64,000 nt of DNA from Bacteroidota bacterium (GCA_008933805.1 WBUH01000008.1:62001-126000); one strand, 5' to 3'; shown: positions 47,289 through 55,516, counted from the first letter of the stretch. The notes: generated by a model not told the origin, from the sequence alone. Numbers and translations: made by a program.

Positions 47289-48666
47289 TATCGCCCGATA
47301 CATAAAAAACAGTGTTACTGCGTGGCAAGCAACTACGCATATTGCTCCATTGGCTGCTTTCAGAGTTATTTTCGGGCTGTGTATGGTATTTAGCACCACA
47401 CGCTTCATGGTGCTGGGATGGATTGAAGACCACTACATCACCCCTAAACTACATTTCAAATACTTTGGCTTTGAGTTTATAGAGGTTGCCTCTCCCGCAG
47501 CATTGTATGCAATCCACATAGCATTGCTTCTTGCATCAATATTAGTAACGCTCGGGTTGTTCTACAGAGTTGCGGCATGGGTACAATTTCTGTTGTTCAC
47601 CTATACAGAACTTATTGACCTCACCTACTACCTCAACCACTATTACTACGTCAGCCTTGCGTGCCTGCTACTGGCAGTACTGCCCGCCCACCGTTATTTT
47701 TCGCTGGATATACTTCGCAAACCCTCACTAAAAACCACCTATGTTCCAGCATGGTGTATTTATGTGATAATGCTGCAAACAGCTATTGTTTACACCTATG
47801 CCGGATTAGCCAAAATAAATAGCGATTGGTTATTGCATGCTTTGCCACTGAAAATATGGCTACCCGCATCGTATGACATACCCGTATTAGGCCCTTTGTT
47901 CGCTTGGAAATACACCCCCTACATTTTTAGTTGGGTAGGGATGCTGTACGATTGCACCATCGTTATTTTTCTGCTGTATAAACCTACCCGCGTTTGGGCA
48001 TATGCTGCGGTGGTATTCTTCCATGCTGTAACGGGTATTTTATTCCAAATCGGTGTGTTCCCATTGGTAATGATTGGCGGCACCTTAATCTTCTTTAGTG
48101 CTCAATGGCATTTGCGTTGGATGGGAGCAATAACACGTCTTTTCAAAACACCTGAAAAAACAGAACGTAACGTTACCTTTGCCCCTTCGTTCCTGCACAA
48201 AAAACTACTATTGCCGGCACTGTGCGTGTACTTTGCCTTTCAGCTATTGTTTCCGTGGCGGTATGTATTGTACCCCGGCAATATGTTTTGGACGGAAGAA
48301 GGTTACCGCTTTGGCTGGCGGGTGATGCTGATGGAAAAAGCAGGCACGGCTACCTTTTTTGTAAAAGACACAAAAACAGGCAAAGAAGGCGAAGTGTTTA
48401 ACAGCTTTTTTTTATGCGACCACCAAGAAAAACAAATGGCTATGCAGCCCGACATGATACTGCAATACGCCAAGTTTTTAGCTGGGTATTACGAAAAAGA
48501 AGGTGTTTACCAACCCCAAGTACGGGCAGAAGTTTACGTAACCCTTAATAGCAGAAAAAGCCAACTGTTGATAGACCCAACCGTTGATTTGAGCAAAGTG
48601 AAAGACAGTTGGGGACATAAAGAATGGATTTTACCTTTTGATGAAAGGCTTGCCGAGACAAAGTGA
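47278..48666 (+). CDS. Vitamin K-dependent gamma-glutamyl carboxylase homologue (HTTM family), full length
   Basis: A 462-residue membrane protein with an HTTM domain (about 15-290) and a C-terminal lumenal/periplasmic-type domain (about 335-455), the full architecture of animal GGCX. From memory of the human enzyme, its active-site residues align: N120-H121 in YLNHYYY (human His160), K179 in AGLAKINSDW (human Lys218, the base that deprotonates vitamin K hydroquinone), and H249 in FFHAVTGILFQIGVF (human His287). Spacing between the first two is 58 residues in both. The C-terminal part keeps GYRFGWRVMLM, TGKEGEV and LLIDPTVDL, matching GGCX segments. It should use reduced quinone, O2 and CO2 to carboxylate Glu residues, if active. 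It overlaps the imelysin gene by 11 bp and the TonB receptor by 4 bp. Menaquinone as cofactor is inference. Confidence 0.85.
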   Translation: MAISIARYIKNSVTAWQATTHIAPLAAFRVIFGLCMVFSTTRFMVLGWIEDHYITPKLHFKYFGFEFIEVASPAALYAIHIALLLASILVTLGLFYRVAAWVQFLLFTYTELIDLTYYLNHYYYVSLACLLLAVLPAHRYFSLDILRKPSLKTTYVPAWCIYVIMLQTAIVYTYAGLAKINSDWLLHALPLKIWLPASYDIPVLGPLFAWKYTPYIFSWVGMLYDCTIVIFLLYKPTRVWAYAAVVFFHAVTGILFQIGVFPLVMIGGTLIFFSAQWHLRWMGAITRLFKTPEKTERNVTFAPSFLHKKLLLPALCVYFAFQLLFPWRYVLYPGNMFWTEEGYRFGWRVMLMEKAGTATFFVKDTKTGKEGEVFNSFFLCDHQEKQMAMQPDMILQYAKFLAGYYEKEGVYQPQVRAEVYVTLNSRKSQLLIDPTVDLSKVKDSWGHKEWILPFDERLAETK

Positions 48667-51110
48667 AGATTAGGATTAAAATAGCAGTATTTGTTGTTGC
48701 GCTACTAAGCGTTATTTCTGTTATTGGCCAAACGGGAACTATACAAGTACGCTTGCTTAATGAAGATAGTACCACGATAGAGACAGGCGTGGTGGCGTTG
48801 GAAAATACGGGCTTCACAACCTCAACATCAGCTAATGGAACGTTCACGTTAAATAAAATTCCTTACGGCAATTATACCCTGCTTACTTACACATTCGGCA
48901 AAAACATACAACGAACTACTATTAGTTTAACCACTGAGCAACTTTCGCTAACAGTAGTAATGAAAGACTTGAGCACTGATGTAAGCACCGTTGAAATTGT
49001 ACACGAAGCCGAACGGACTTTCGGCATTGAACGACTAAAGGGCATTGAAGGAACTGCCATATACGAAGGCAAAAAAACAGAGGTAGTAGTGCTTAAAGAC
49101 ATCACTGCCAACCTTAGCACCAACAATCCCCGCCAAGTGTATAGCAAGATTACGGGGCTAAACATTTGGGAAAGCGATGCTGTGGGCCTGCAATTAGGCA
49201 TTGGCGGCAGGGGATTAAGCCCTAACCGAACCTCAAACTTTAATACAAGGCAAAACGGGTACGACATAAGTGCCGATGCCCTTGGCTACCCTGAAAGTTA
49301 CTACACTCCCCCTACAGAAGCATTAGAACGGATAGAAATTGTGCGCGGGGCAGCATCACTGCAATACGGCACCCAGTTTGGCGGCCTGCTCAATTTTGTG
49401 ATGAAAAAGGGGGCTACTGATAAAAAAGTAGAAGTAACCTCAAGGCAAACGCTGGGCTCTTTCGGTTATTTCGGGAGTTTTAACAGCGTGGGCGGTACAG
49501 TAGCCAACGGTAAACTTAATTACTATACTTTTTACCAACGCAAGCAAGGCAATGGCTGGCGGCCCAACAGCGGATTTTATTCAAACACGGCCTATGCCAG
49601 GTTGGAATGGAAAACCACCAGCAAACTCACCCAAACGTTTGAGTTTACCTTTATGGATTATCTTGCCCAACAACCGGGTGGATTAACAGATGCTATGTTT
49701 GCCGAAGATGCTCGCCAATCGGTGCGCAACCGCAACTGGTTCAGCATTGGCTGGAAACTGGCCGCGTGGCAGGTGGATTATAAAGTATCAGAAAACACAC
49801 AACTTAATTGGCGAACCTTTGGACTGCTGGCAAGCAGGCAATCGTTGGGCAATTTAGAACGGATTAACGTGGCCGATTTCGGCAAAAACCGCACCCTTAT
49901 TGACGGTAAGTTTACCAACATAGGCCACGAAGGACGTTGGCTGCAACATTACCGAACAGGCAAAACAAAGCATACAGGAGTGTTGGGCTATCGGTTATAC
50001 TACGGTCAAACCACCAACAAGCAGGGCGACGGGAATAATGGTAGCGGTCCTGATTTTTACTTCCTCAACCCGCAAAACCTCGAAAACAGCGACTATACCT
50101 TTCCCAATTACAATGCCTCAGTGTTTTTAGAGAATATCTTTAACATCAACCCTCGTTTCTCCATTACCCCCGGGGTTCGGTATGAGTATATCCAAACCCG
50201 CTCAGATGGGTATTACAAGCAACGAGTGTTTGATGCTGCGGGAAACCTGATAGTTGATAACCGCATATACGATAAAATGCAGCGACCCCGTAGCTTTGTG
50301 ATTGCAGGCATTGGAACTAAGTATAAATTATCAAAAAACACTGAGTGGTATGCCAATGCTTCGCAAAACTATCGGGCTATAAACTTTTCTGACTTGCGTG
50401 TTACCAACCCCAACTTTATTGTAGATACCGCCATACAAGATGAAAAGGGTTTCACTGCTGATATGGGCATACGTGGTAACCGCGCCGGGTTATTTACCTA
50501 TGAAGTAACTGCCTTTTACATTTACTATAAAGGTCGCATAGGGCAAGTGCTACGTGCCGACCGTCCGCCATTGTTTATTGATTATCGCTACCGAACCAAC
50601 ATTGCCGATGCCCGTAACCTTGGAGTGGAATTAATGGCCGAACTGAATGTGTGGCGGGTATTCAGAATCCCTTATGATAAAACCAACCAGCTAAACGTAT
50701 TTGTAAACGGTGCTTTTATTGATGCCCGCTATATAAAAACCGAAGACAATACCATTGCCAATAACAAGGTAGAGATGGTGCCTCCCGTAATGGTGCGTAC
50801 CGGATTAAACTACCGCCACCGCAAAAAAGCGGGGCTTTCGCTGCAATATTCCTACACAGGCAAGCATTATTCTGATGCTACCAACGCCACCCTTACTTCT
50901 ACAGCGGTTGAAGGAGTGATAAAAAGCTATCAGGTGGTGGATGTTTCGGCATCGTTCAGCCATAAAATTTTCAGTCTCGAAATCAGCTGCAACAACCTGT
51001 TAGATGCAAGGTACTATACCCGCAGGGCTGAGAGCTACCCCGGCCCCGGTATCATCCCGTCTGACGGTAGGTCGTTTTATGCAACATTGGCAATCACCGT
51101 TGGAAAATAA
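48663..51110 (+). CDS. TonB-dependent outer-membrane receptor
   Basis: An 815-residue outer-membrane receptor. A signal peptide (1 to about 22, ending VIGQ) is followed by a CarboxypepD_reg-like domain (about 25-105), a plug domain (about 125-250: VYSKITGLNIWESDA, LERIEIVRGAASLQYG, GGLLNFVMKKG) and a 22-strand barrel ending in SFYATLAITVGK. The closest functional type is a FecA-like siderophore or metal-chelate receptor. The ligand is unknown. Its GTG start overlaps the TGA of the carboxylase gene (GTGA), so the two are translationally coupled. A GTG start and the 4-bp overlap fix the start. Confidence 0.93.
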   Translation: MKIRIKIAVFVVALLSVISVIGQTGTIQVRLLNEDSTTIETGVVALENTGFTTSTSANGTFTLNKIPYGNYTLLTYTFGKNIQRTTISLTTEQLSLTVVMKDLSTDVSTVEIVHEAERTFGIERLKGIEGTAIYEGKKTEVVVLKDITANLSTNNPRQVYSKITGLNIWESDAVGLQLGIGGRGLSPNRTSNFNTRQNGYDISADALGYPESYYTPPTEALERIEIVRGAASLQYGTQFGGLLNFVMKKGATDKKVEVTSRQTLGSFGYFGSFNSVGGTVANGKLNYYTFYQRKQGNGWRPNSGFYSNTAYARLEWKTTSKLTQTFEFTFMDYLAQQPGGLTDAMFAEDARQSVRNRNWFSIGWKLAAWQVDYKVSENTQLNWRTFGLLASRQSLGNLERINVADFGKNRTLIDGKFTNIGHEGRWLQHYRTGKTKHTGVLGYRLYYGQTTNKQGDGNNGSGPDFYFLNPQNLENSDYTFPNYNASVFLENIFNINPRFSITPGVRYEYIQTRSDGYYKQRVFDAAGNLIVDNRIYDKMQRPRSFVIAGIGTKYKLSKNTEWYANASQNYRAINFSDLRVTNPNFIVDTAIQDEKGFTADMGIRGNRAGLFTYEVTAFYIYYKGRIGQVLRADRPPLFIDYRYRTNIADARNLGVELMAELNVWRVFRIPYDKTNQLNVFVNGAFIDARYIKTEDNTIANNKVEMVPPVMVRTGLNYRHRKKAGLSLQYSYTGKHYSDATNATLTSTAVEGVIKSYQVVDVSASFSHKIFSLEISCNNLLDARYYTRRAESYPGPGIIPSDGRSFYATLAITVGK

Positions 51111-51152
51111 CACTCAAAATGCGGAATAGATTTTGTGCTTAAACACCACAAA

Positions 51153-52168
51153 ATGAAACAACTACTAAGCCTTTTATTTGGGGATTCTTCCCTATTGTGC
51201 TTACTGCCCAACACGAAACCTATTTTGAACATTACCACGGTAACGGCAGCTATGAAAATGCTACCCTAAACCCGATAAGTGTTTTCAGAAACAGCAAGCT
51301 GTATTCAAAGGCAGATACCAACAGTAGTTATAGCATTTTACCACCCGCATCAACAATTTATATAAAGGAAGTGGGGCAATCGCAAGGACAAAAGTGGTAC
51401 CACATAGAAGCATACTCATACATTGATAAGAATTACTCGAATTCTAAAGGCTATATCAGGTTTGAAGACGTAATCCCATTTCATATCACCGACTATACAA
51501 CCGGCACCAATTATTACATATGGAAAAACATTGAGAACGGTCAATGGTCGGAGCCTACGTATATAGTTAAAGACGGTGGTCGCGATTCATCAAAAACCGA
51601 CACATTAATACTCACTAACACCCCCTATTACGTCAATGTAAGTGAAAACTACACTAAAAGCTCGCTTACAAACCTTAAGGATATGATTTCGCTTGAGTTT
51701 TACAACGCTCAATGCCCCGGCACTTACATTCATATGTTTGTTGGTAATTGCGGTGACTCACTTTCTGTTATTGAATCTTCATTTTCATCAGGCGAAGGAA
51801 CTTGGTACGATAGTAAAGTGGTGTATCTACCGTTTAGGTTTGAAAACGGCAACGTTTTATTGGTAGCGAACGGTGATGTAAAAAACATCTTTAACTACCA
51901 AACAGGAGGATTAAATATTTTTCCCTACCCTGCCGACTGTGGCATCCCTATTGAAGACTTGGTGGTTATAGAAAGCGAAAGCGCAGAAGAGGAAATGACC
52001 GAAGAAAACGGGGAAGAGAACAGCAAGGCAAGTAGCGAAGAAGGAGAGTACACTGAAAAAACAGAGACTGCAAGCGAGGACACAAACCTACCCCGGAAAC
52101 TGAAAATAACTCACCACAGTATTGAGTTTTTCCGCTGGAACGGACATAAACTGGTGAAAGTGAAATAA
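51153..52168 (+). CDS. Secreted SH3-like protein with Glu-rich tail; signal peptide interrupted by apparent -1 frameshift
   Basis: The ATG at 51153 begins MKQLLSLLF, half a signal peptide. The rest (GFFPIVLTAQHETYF) lies one frame over, joined if one T is added to the run before GGGG at 51177-51183. The uninterrupted frame starts only at a GTG at 51197 and lacks an export signal. After cleavage near LTAQ, residues resemble an SH3b domain (SVFRNSKLYSKADTNSSYS, KWYHIEAYSYI). The segment encoded at about 51968-52084 is very acidic, with 15 Glu in about 40 residues. A basic C-terminus follows. The protein family is not recognised. It starts 42 nt after the TonB receptor and is probably the last gene of its operon. 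Confidence 0.65.
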
Positions 52169-52188
52169 ATCAACCGATAAACTCAACA

Positions 52189-52211
52189 GGATGAGGTTTT
52201 AAACCCCATCC
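52189..52211 (+). terminator. Weak stem-loop after the operon
   Basis: GGATGAGGTT-TTA-AACCCCATCC forms a 10-bp stem with one A-C mismatch, 20 bp after the stop at 52168. There is no T-run, so termination would be inefficient or factor-dependent. Confidence 0.4.
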
Positions 52212-52254
52212 CATCGAATTTGCGACACACGTGTGCATTGCAAAACCAACTTGG

Positions 52255-52262
52255 TATATTTG
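52255..52262 (+). promoter_or_regulatory. Candidate -7 box of the PLD-like gene
   Basis: TATATTTG matches TAnnTTTG and ends 4 nt before the ATG at 52267. A TTG lies 14 nt upstream of it, shorter than the usual spacing. It supports the downstream ATG and suggests a leaderless message. Confidence 0.45.
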
Positions 52263-52266
52263 GCAC

Positions 52267-52800
52267 ATGGAGCCTACCGTATTCTTTTCTGATATAAAAT
52301 CACACATCATTAAACATCTTGAAGGTGCTAAAACCTCAATAAAGTTGGCAGTATCATGGCTTACCGACCGTGAAATTTACAACCTGCTGTTAACAAAATT
52401 AGCCCAAGGGGTTGCTGTAAGTCTTGTTACCCGCAACGATTACTTGAACAACCACCCCGAAGCATTGGATTGGAATGGTTTTATTGCTGCGGGTGGCCGT
52501 CTTTATTTTTCAAGAAACGGTGAACAACTGCACTATAAGTTCATTTTGACAGACGATACCGCAGTGCTTTGCACCTCCTACAATTTAACCTGCTTTGCCA
52601 ACGGCAACAACCGCGAAAACGTGATGCGGTTTACCGATATTTCTTTTGTACAAAACTTTGTAGGTGAATTTGAATACCTTACCGCTACCCTACCCCAACA
52701 AAGCGATGTTGAAAGGCTTATGATTAGTCAAGTACCCGAAGAACTGCATGGCTTTTACAACAGTACTATAGCCAATGACAAAGCCAAGCAAACCGCTTAA
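52267..52800 (+). CDS. Phospholipase D-like single-HKD protein
   Basis: A 177-residue protein of the PLD superfamily. The single HKD motif is HYKFILTDD (about 91-99) followed by TSYNLT (about 107). Before it, SIKLAVSWLTDREIYNLL matches the strand-helix start typical of PLD-like nucleases and MitoPLD-like proteins. Homodimerisation would complete the two-motif active site. Likely substrate is nucleic acid or phospholipid; no signal peptide, so probably cytosolic. ATG 52267 (MEPTVFF) is preferred over an in-frame start 36 nt upstream, because the -7 box overlaps that extension. Confidence 0.8.
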   Translation: MEPTVFFSDIKSHIIKHLEGAKTSIKLAVSWLTDREIYNLLLTKLAQGVAVSLVTRNDYLNNHPEALDWNGFIAAGGRLYFSRNGEQLHYKFILTDDTAVLCTSYNLTCFANGNNRENVMRFTDISFVQNFVGEFEYLTATLPQQSDVERLMISQVPEELHGFYNSTIANDKAKQTA

Positions 52801-52847
52801 AGTACAGGCAGATTGCTTATATTGCAGTAAGAGAACCCTATACAGGT

Positions 52848-53243
52848 ATGGAACCAACACCCAAACTTAAGTTTGAAACGGTTGATGAATACATTGCCGC
52901 ATTTCCCCCTGAGGTTGCTGAACGTTTGTCGCAAATAAGGGCAACTGTTATCAAAGCAGCCCCCGATGCAAAGGAATTGATTAGCTACAGTATGCCCGCC
53001 TTGAAACAAGAAGGCATGCTCATCTTTTATAGTGCATGGAAAGAACATATAGGGATGTATCCCGTCCCTGAAGGAGATGAGGTATTTAATAAGAAAGTGG
53101 TGCAATACAGAGATGGCAAGGGGACACTAAAATTCCCTCATAACCAGCCGCTACCGTTTGATTTTATTACCGAAGTGGTACACCTGCGTTTACTGGATAA
53201 CTTGGCCAGAGCAGAGCTTAAAAAGGCTAAAAAAAAGAAGTAA
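52848..53243 (+). CDS. DUF1801 (YdhG-like) protein
   Basis: A 131-residue cytosolic protein of the DUF1801 family: VDEYIAAFPPEVAERLSQIR at the start, LISYSMPALKQEGMLIFYSAWKEHIGMYP in the middle, and KGTLKFPHNQPLPFDFI near the end. The fold is frataxin-like, and some relatives are called intracellular iron chaperones, though this is weakly supported. It ends in a Lys-rich tail. It lies 47 bp after the PLD gene on the same strand. Confidence 0.88.
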   Translation: MEPTPKLKFETVDEYIAAFPPEVAERLSQIRATVIKAAPDAKELISYSMPALKQEGMLIFYSAWKEHIGMYPVPEGDEVFNKKVVQYRDGKGTLKFPHNQPLPFDFITEVVHLRLLDNLARAELKKAKKKK

Positions 53244-53312
53244 ATCGTTTCATTTCGCAATTACACCCCACTATTGACGCAATACGCCACCATTCGATTT
53301 CATATTATGATT

Positions 53313-53320
53313 TAGCTTTG
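53313..53320 (+). promoter_or_regulatory. Candidate -7 box of the AHSA1-like gene
   Basis: TAGCTTTG matches TAnnTTTG, 40 nt before the ATG at 53361. No clear -33 TTG. Confidence 0.4.
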
Positions 53321-53360
53321 TACCAACAAAACGAATAAAAAATTTAATTACTTCTGAACT

Positions 53361-53789
53361 ATGGAAAATAATCAGCAACTCCAGGCAATTACTGTACAAG
53401 CCACTGTTAATACCCCTCTTGAAAAAGTATGGAAATATTGGAACTCGCCCGAGCATATTACTCAATGGAACACCGCCATTGAAGAATGGCATTGCCCAAG
53501 AGCAGAAAACGATTTAAGGGCTGGCGGCTCCTTTTCATACGAAATGGCAGCAAAAGACGGTAGCATGAGTTTTGATTTTGCAGGTGTTTATGACATTGTG
53601 GATGAAAACAAACACATTGCTTACACCCTTGGCGATGGTCGTAAGGTATCTGTTACGTTTACTGCCACTGCAAACGGCACTGATGTTTCGGAGACATTTG
53701 ACCCTGAGAACATGAACCCTGCCGAAATGCAACAAGCCGGATGGCAAGCCATCTTAAATAATTTTAAAAAATACACAGAAAATAACTGA
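53361..53789 (+). CDS. SRPBCC / AHSA1-like domain protein
   Basis: A 142-residue START-like (Bet v 1 fold) protein. VNTPLEKVWKYWNSPEHITQWN at residues about 13-34 is the family hallmark, and the C-terminal QQAGWQAILNNFKKYTENN helix is typical of the activator-of-Hsp90-like (AHSA1) bacterial family. It should bind a hydrophobic small molecule; the ligand is not known. Cytosolic, monocistronic, followed by a strong terminator. Confidence 0.9.
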   Translation: MENNQQLQAITVQATVNTPLEKVWKYWNSPEHITQWNTAIEEWHCPRAENDLRAGGSFSYEMAAKDGSMSFDFAGVYDIVDENKHIAYTLGDGRKVSVTFTATANGTDVSETFDPENMNPAEMQQAGWQAILNNFKKYTENN

Positions 53790-53814
53790 TAAGATTATAA
53801 GAAGTGCTTTTATC

Positions 53815-53850
53815 AAAAAGGCGCAAACATTAAATGTTTGCGCCTTTTTT
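53815..53850 (+). terminator. Strong intrinsic terminator
   Basis: A 16-bp stem (AAAAAGGCGCAAACAT / ATGTTTGCGCCTTTTT) with loop TAA, ending in a T-run, 26 bp after the AHSA1-like gene. The symmetric A- and T-runs make it two-way. Confidence 0.9.
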
Positions 53851-53900
53851 GTTTTGCACTGATTGCAAACAATGTGTTTCTATACCTTGTAGCCTTTACT

Positions 53901-53908
53901 TAAATTTG
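53901..53908 (+). promoter_or_regulatory. Candidate -7 box of the zinc-ribbon gene
   Basis: TAAATTTG matches TAnnTTTG, 28 nt before the ATG at 53936. It argues for that start rather than the in-frame ATG at 53834, which lies inside the terminator stem. Confidence 0.45.
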
Positions 53909-53935
53909 GATTTTGAAAACGCTTTTAAATCATAC

Positions 53936-54568
53936 ATGAATAAAAACAGCAGGGCAGATAAATCATTTGTAAACCTGGCTTCACTTTCAAAAGAAGTATT
54001 AGTCCGTTGCCCGCACTGTAATAAGCAAGCAGCGGTAGTATCAACCCTTTCAAAATATTACGTTCCTCATCCTTGTAGAGATGAATCACGGTTCAGGTTT
54101 CAGTGCAATAACTGTTACAAACCATTGCGCGATAAAAACTGGCAAGGTTCGGCTATTATCTTCCCCGTATCTACGGTATGTGGCAACTGCGGCAGTCAAT
54201 TACAGGATGAAGAGCGCTTGGTAGATACTTACCAGGACAAAATGAAAATAAAGTGCCGCACCTGTCAGCAAGAGCGTTTGTATGAAACCAACTACAGGCT
54301 TGCATATTCAAATAGTCACCAAGCTACAGACCCCAACCTTGGTTTACCGCTATGGCTGCAAACCCCTGTTGATAATCACGTTTTTTGGGCCTACAATTTT
54401 GAACACCTTGCCTACCTGAAACAATATGTTGGAGCAAAGCTGCGTGAAGCACCCGAAGGGGGTAAATATTCATTGGTGTGGAAACTTCCTACTTTTGTTA
54501 AAACAGCCAAAAACAGGGGTAAAATTCTAAAAGCCATTAAACGGCTTGAGGAAATGTCTAGTGATTAA
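53936..54568 (+). CDS. Zinc-ribbon protein of unknown function
   Basis: A 210-residue cytosolic protein with four CxxC knuckles (about residues 25/28 CPHC, 57/60 CNNC, 82/85 CGNC and 107/110 CRTC), enough for two zinc ribbons. The C-terminal third (LPLWLQTPVDNHVFWAYN, LKQYVGAKLRE, RGKILKAIKRLEE) looks alpha-helical and basic, as in nucleic-acid or protein-binding proteins. I do not recognise a named family. The frame is also open from an ATG at 53834, which would add another CTDCKQC cluster; I prefer 53936 because the longer start lies inside the terminator. Confidence 0.68.
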   Translation: MNKNSRADKSFVNLASLSKEVLVRCPHCNKQAAVVSTLSKYYVPHPCRDESRFRFQCNNCYKPLRDKNWQGSAIIFPVSTVCGNCGSQLQDEERLVDTYQDKMKIKCRTCQQERLYETNYRLAYSNSHQATDPNLGLPLWLQTPVDNHVFWAYNFEHLAYLKQYVGAKLREAPEGGKYSLVWKLPTFVKTAKNRGKILKAIKRLEEMSSD

Positions 54569-54754
54569 ATTAAAACCCTCTTAAAAAACTGAAGTTTTGA
54601 AAACCAATTATTGTGGCAAATACTATGTATCCGTTTACAACAAGACATGAGTATTATTTACCTTCTGCATGGTAATAATAAACTCAGCACCATTACCGCC
54701 TATTAGTTTGTTTGTTGCTGTTTGCATTACTTTTAATTAAAAATCTGTCAGCAA

Positions 54755-55180
54755 TCAAAATTCTCCGCCCAAAAATTCTTCTAACGAATCTGCTACCAAT
54801 GTTTCTTCATCGTCACCTGTATCAAAATATCTACAATAAATTTTGCCATAATCTATTTTATTAGTCGATATGGAATACGGATTATCAAAGGCATCATAAG
54901 CGATAGGAATATACCCCGCCGGAATTATTTTCTCTCTTATTTGATAGTCATAAATTGAATTCTCCAACAGTATGTCACCATATTTTATGCTGCAAAAGCC
55001 TCCAATGGTTAGTTCATCCCCATCAGAATAAACTACTCTATCTAATGGGACACCGCCGTTAAATTTCAACATTAATCTTTTGTAATTTTCAGGCAGTTTA
55101 ATATTGAATTTATTTTCAAATTCAATTATATCTATACTCTCAATTGATTTTTCAACTTCGGTAAATTCAATTTTTTTCAT
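54755..55180 (-). CDS. SMI1/KNR4 (SUKH) family immunity protein
   Basis: A 141-residue protein with SUKH-1 marks: IEFENKFNIKLPENYKRLMLKFNGG (helix, then LPxxYKxLMLxxNGG) and a C-terminal ETLVADSLEEFLGG helix. SUKH proteins neutralise nuclease-type polymorphic toxins by binding them. Just upstream on the same strand (48 bp) is a truncated WHH-type nuclease tip, the usual toxin-before-immunity order. The gene is more AT-rich than its surroundings, suggesting transfer. Confidence 0.9.
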   Translation of the reverse strand: MKKIEFTEVEKSIESIDIIEFENKFNIKLPENYKRLMLKFNGGVPLDRVVYSDGDELTIGGFCSIKYGDILLENSIYDYQIREKIIPAGYIPIAYDAFDNPYSISTNKIDYGKIYCRYFDTGDDEETLVADSLEEFLGGEF

Positions 55181-55228
55181 TTTTTTAACTTTTTTTGATC
55201 TTCCTTTGTATTTTAAACTAAAAAAATC

Positions 55229-55516
55229 TTAAAATTGTTTTACGGAATCTAAATGCGGAGATGTTTTCTTATGTATTTCTCTATCTTCTAGTTGCAAGGT
55301 TCCTTTGCCTGTAATAGGGTCGAAATCATCTAAATAGTGCCAAGTGTATTTCTTAGACGGTTGAATTTTCGACAATTCATAGGCCAATTTATCATCCAAG
55401 ACAGAATCACCAGTTAATTTCATTTTAAATACGCTTCTCTGACTGTCAACTGCTCGGTAAAGATAAGGTTTTAGTTTTTGTAGCCCGAACGAGCAGATTA
55501 TCGAACCAGATTGCAC
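55229..55516 (-). pseudogene. Stranded C-terminal tip of a polymorphic toxin (HNH/Endo VII, WHH-type)
   Basis: A 95-codon open frame from a GTG with no export signal or repeat region. The section FKMKLTGDSVLDDKLAYEL, YTWHYLDDFDPITGKGTLQL and EIHKKTSPHLDSVKQF aligns by eye with the C-terminal nuclease domain of polymorphic toxins of the HNH/Endo VII superfamily. The usual W-H-H reads W-H-Y, and the chain ends soon after the last His, so it is probably inactive. There is an in-frame stop just upstream, and no large toxin body (RHS, CdiA or T9SS) nearby. It looks like debris of a toxin/immunity cassette, or an exchange cassette awaiting a toxin backbone. Confidence 0.6.

Noticed and set aside
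53834-53935. In-frame extension of the zinc-ribbon gene with a CTDCKQC motif
   Set aside because: Its ATG lies inside the terminator stem of the preceding gene and a -7 box sits within it. The downstream ATG is a better start, though the extension is not formally excluded.
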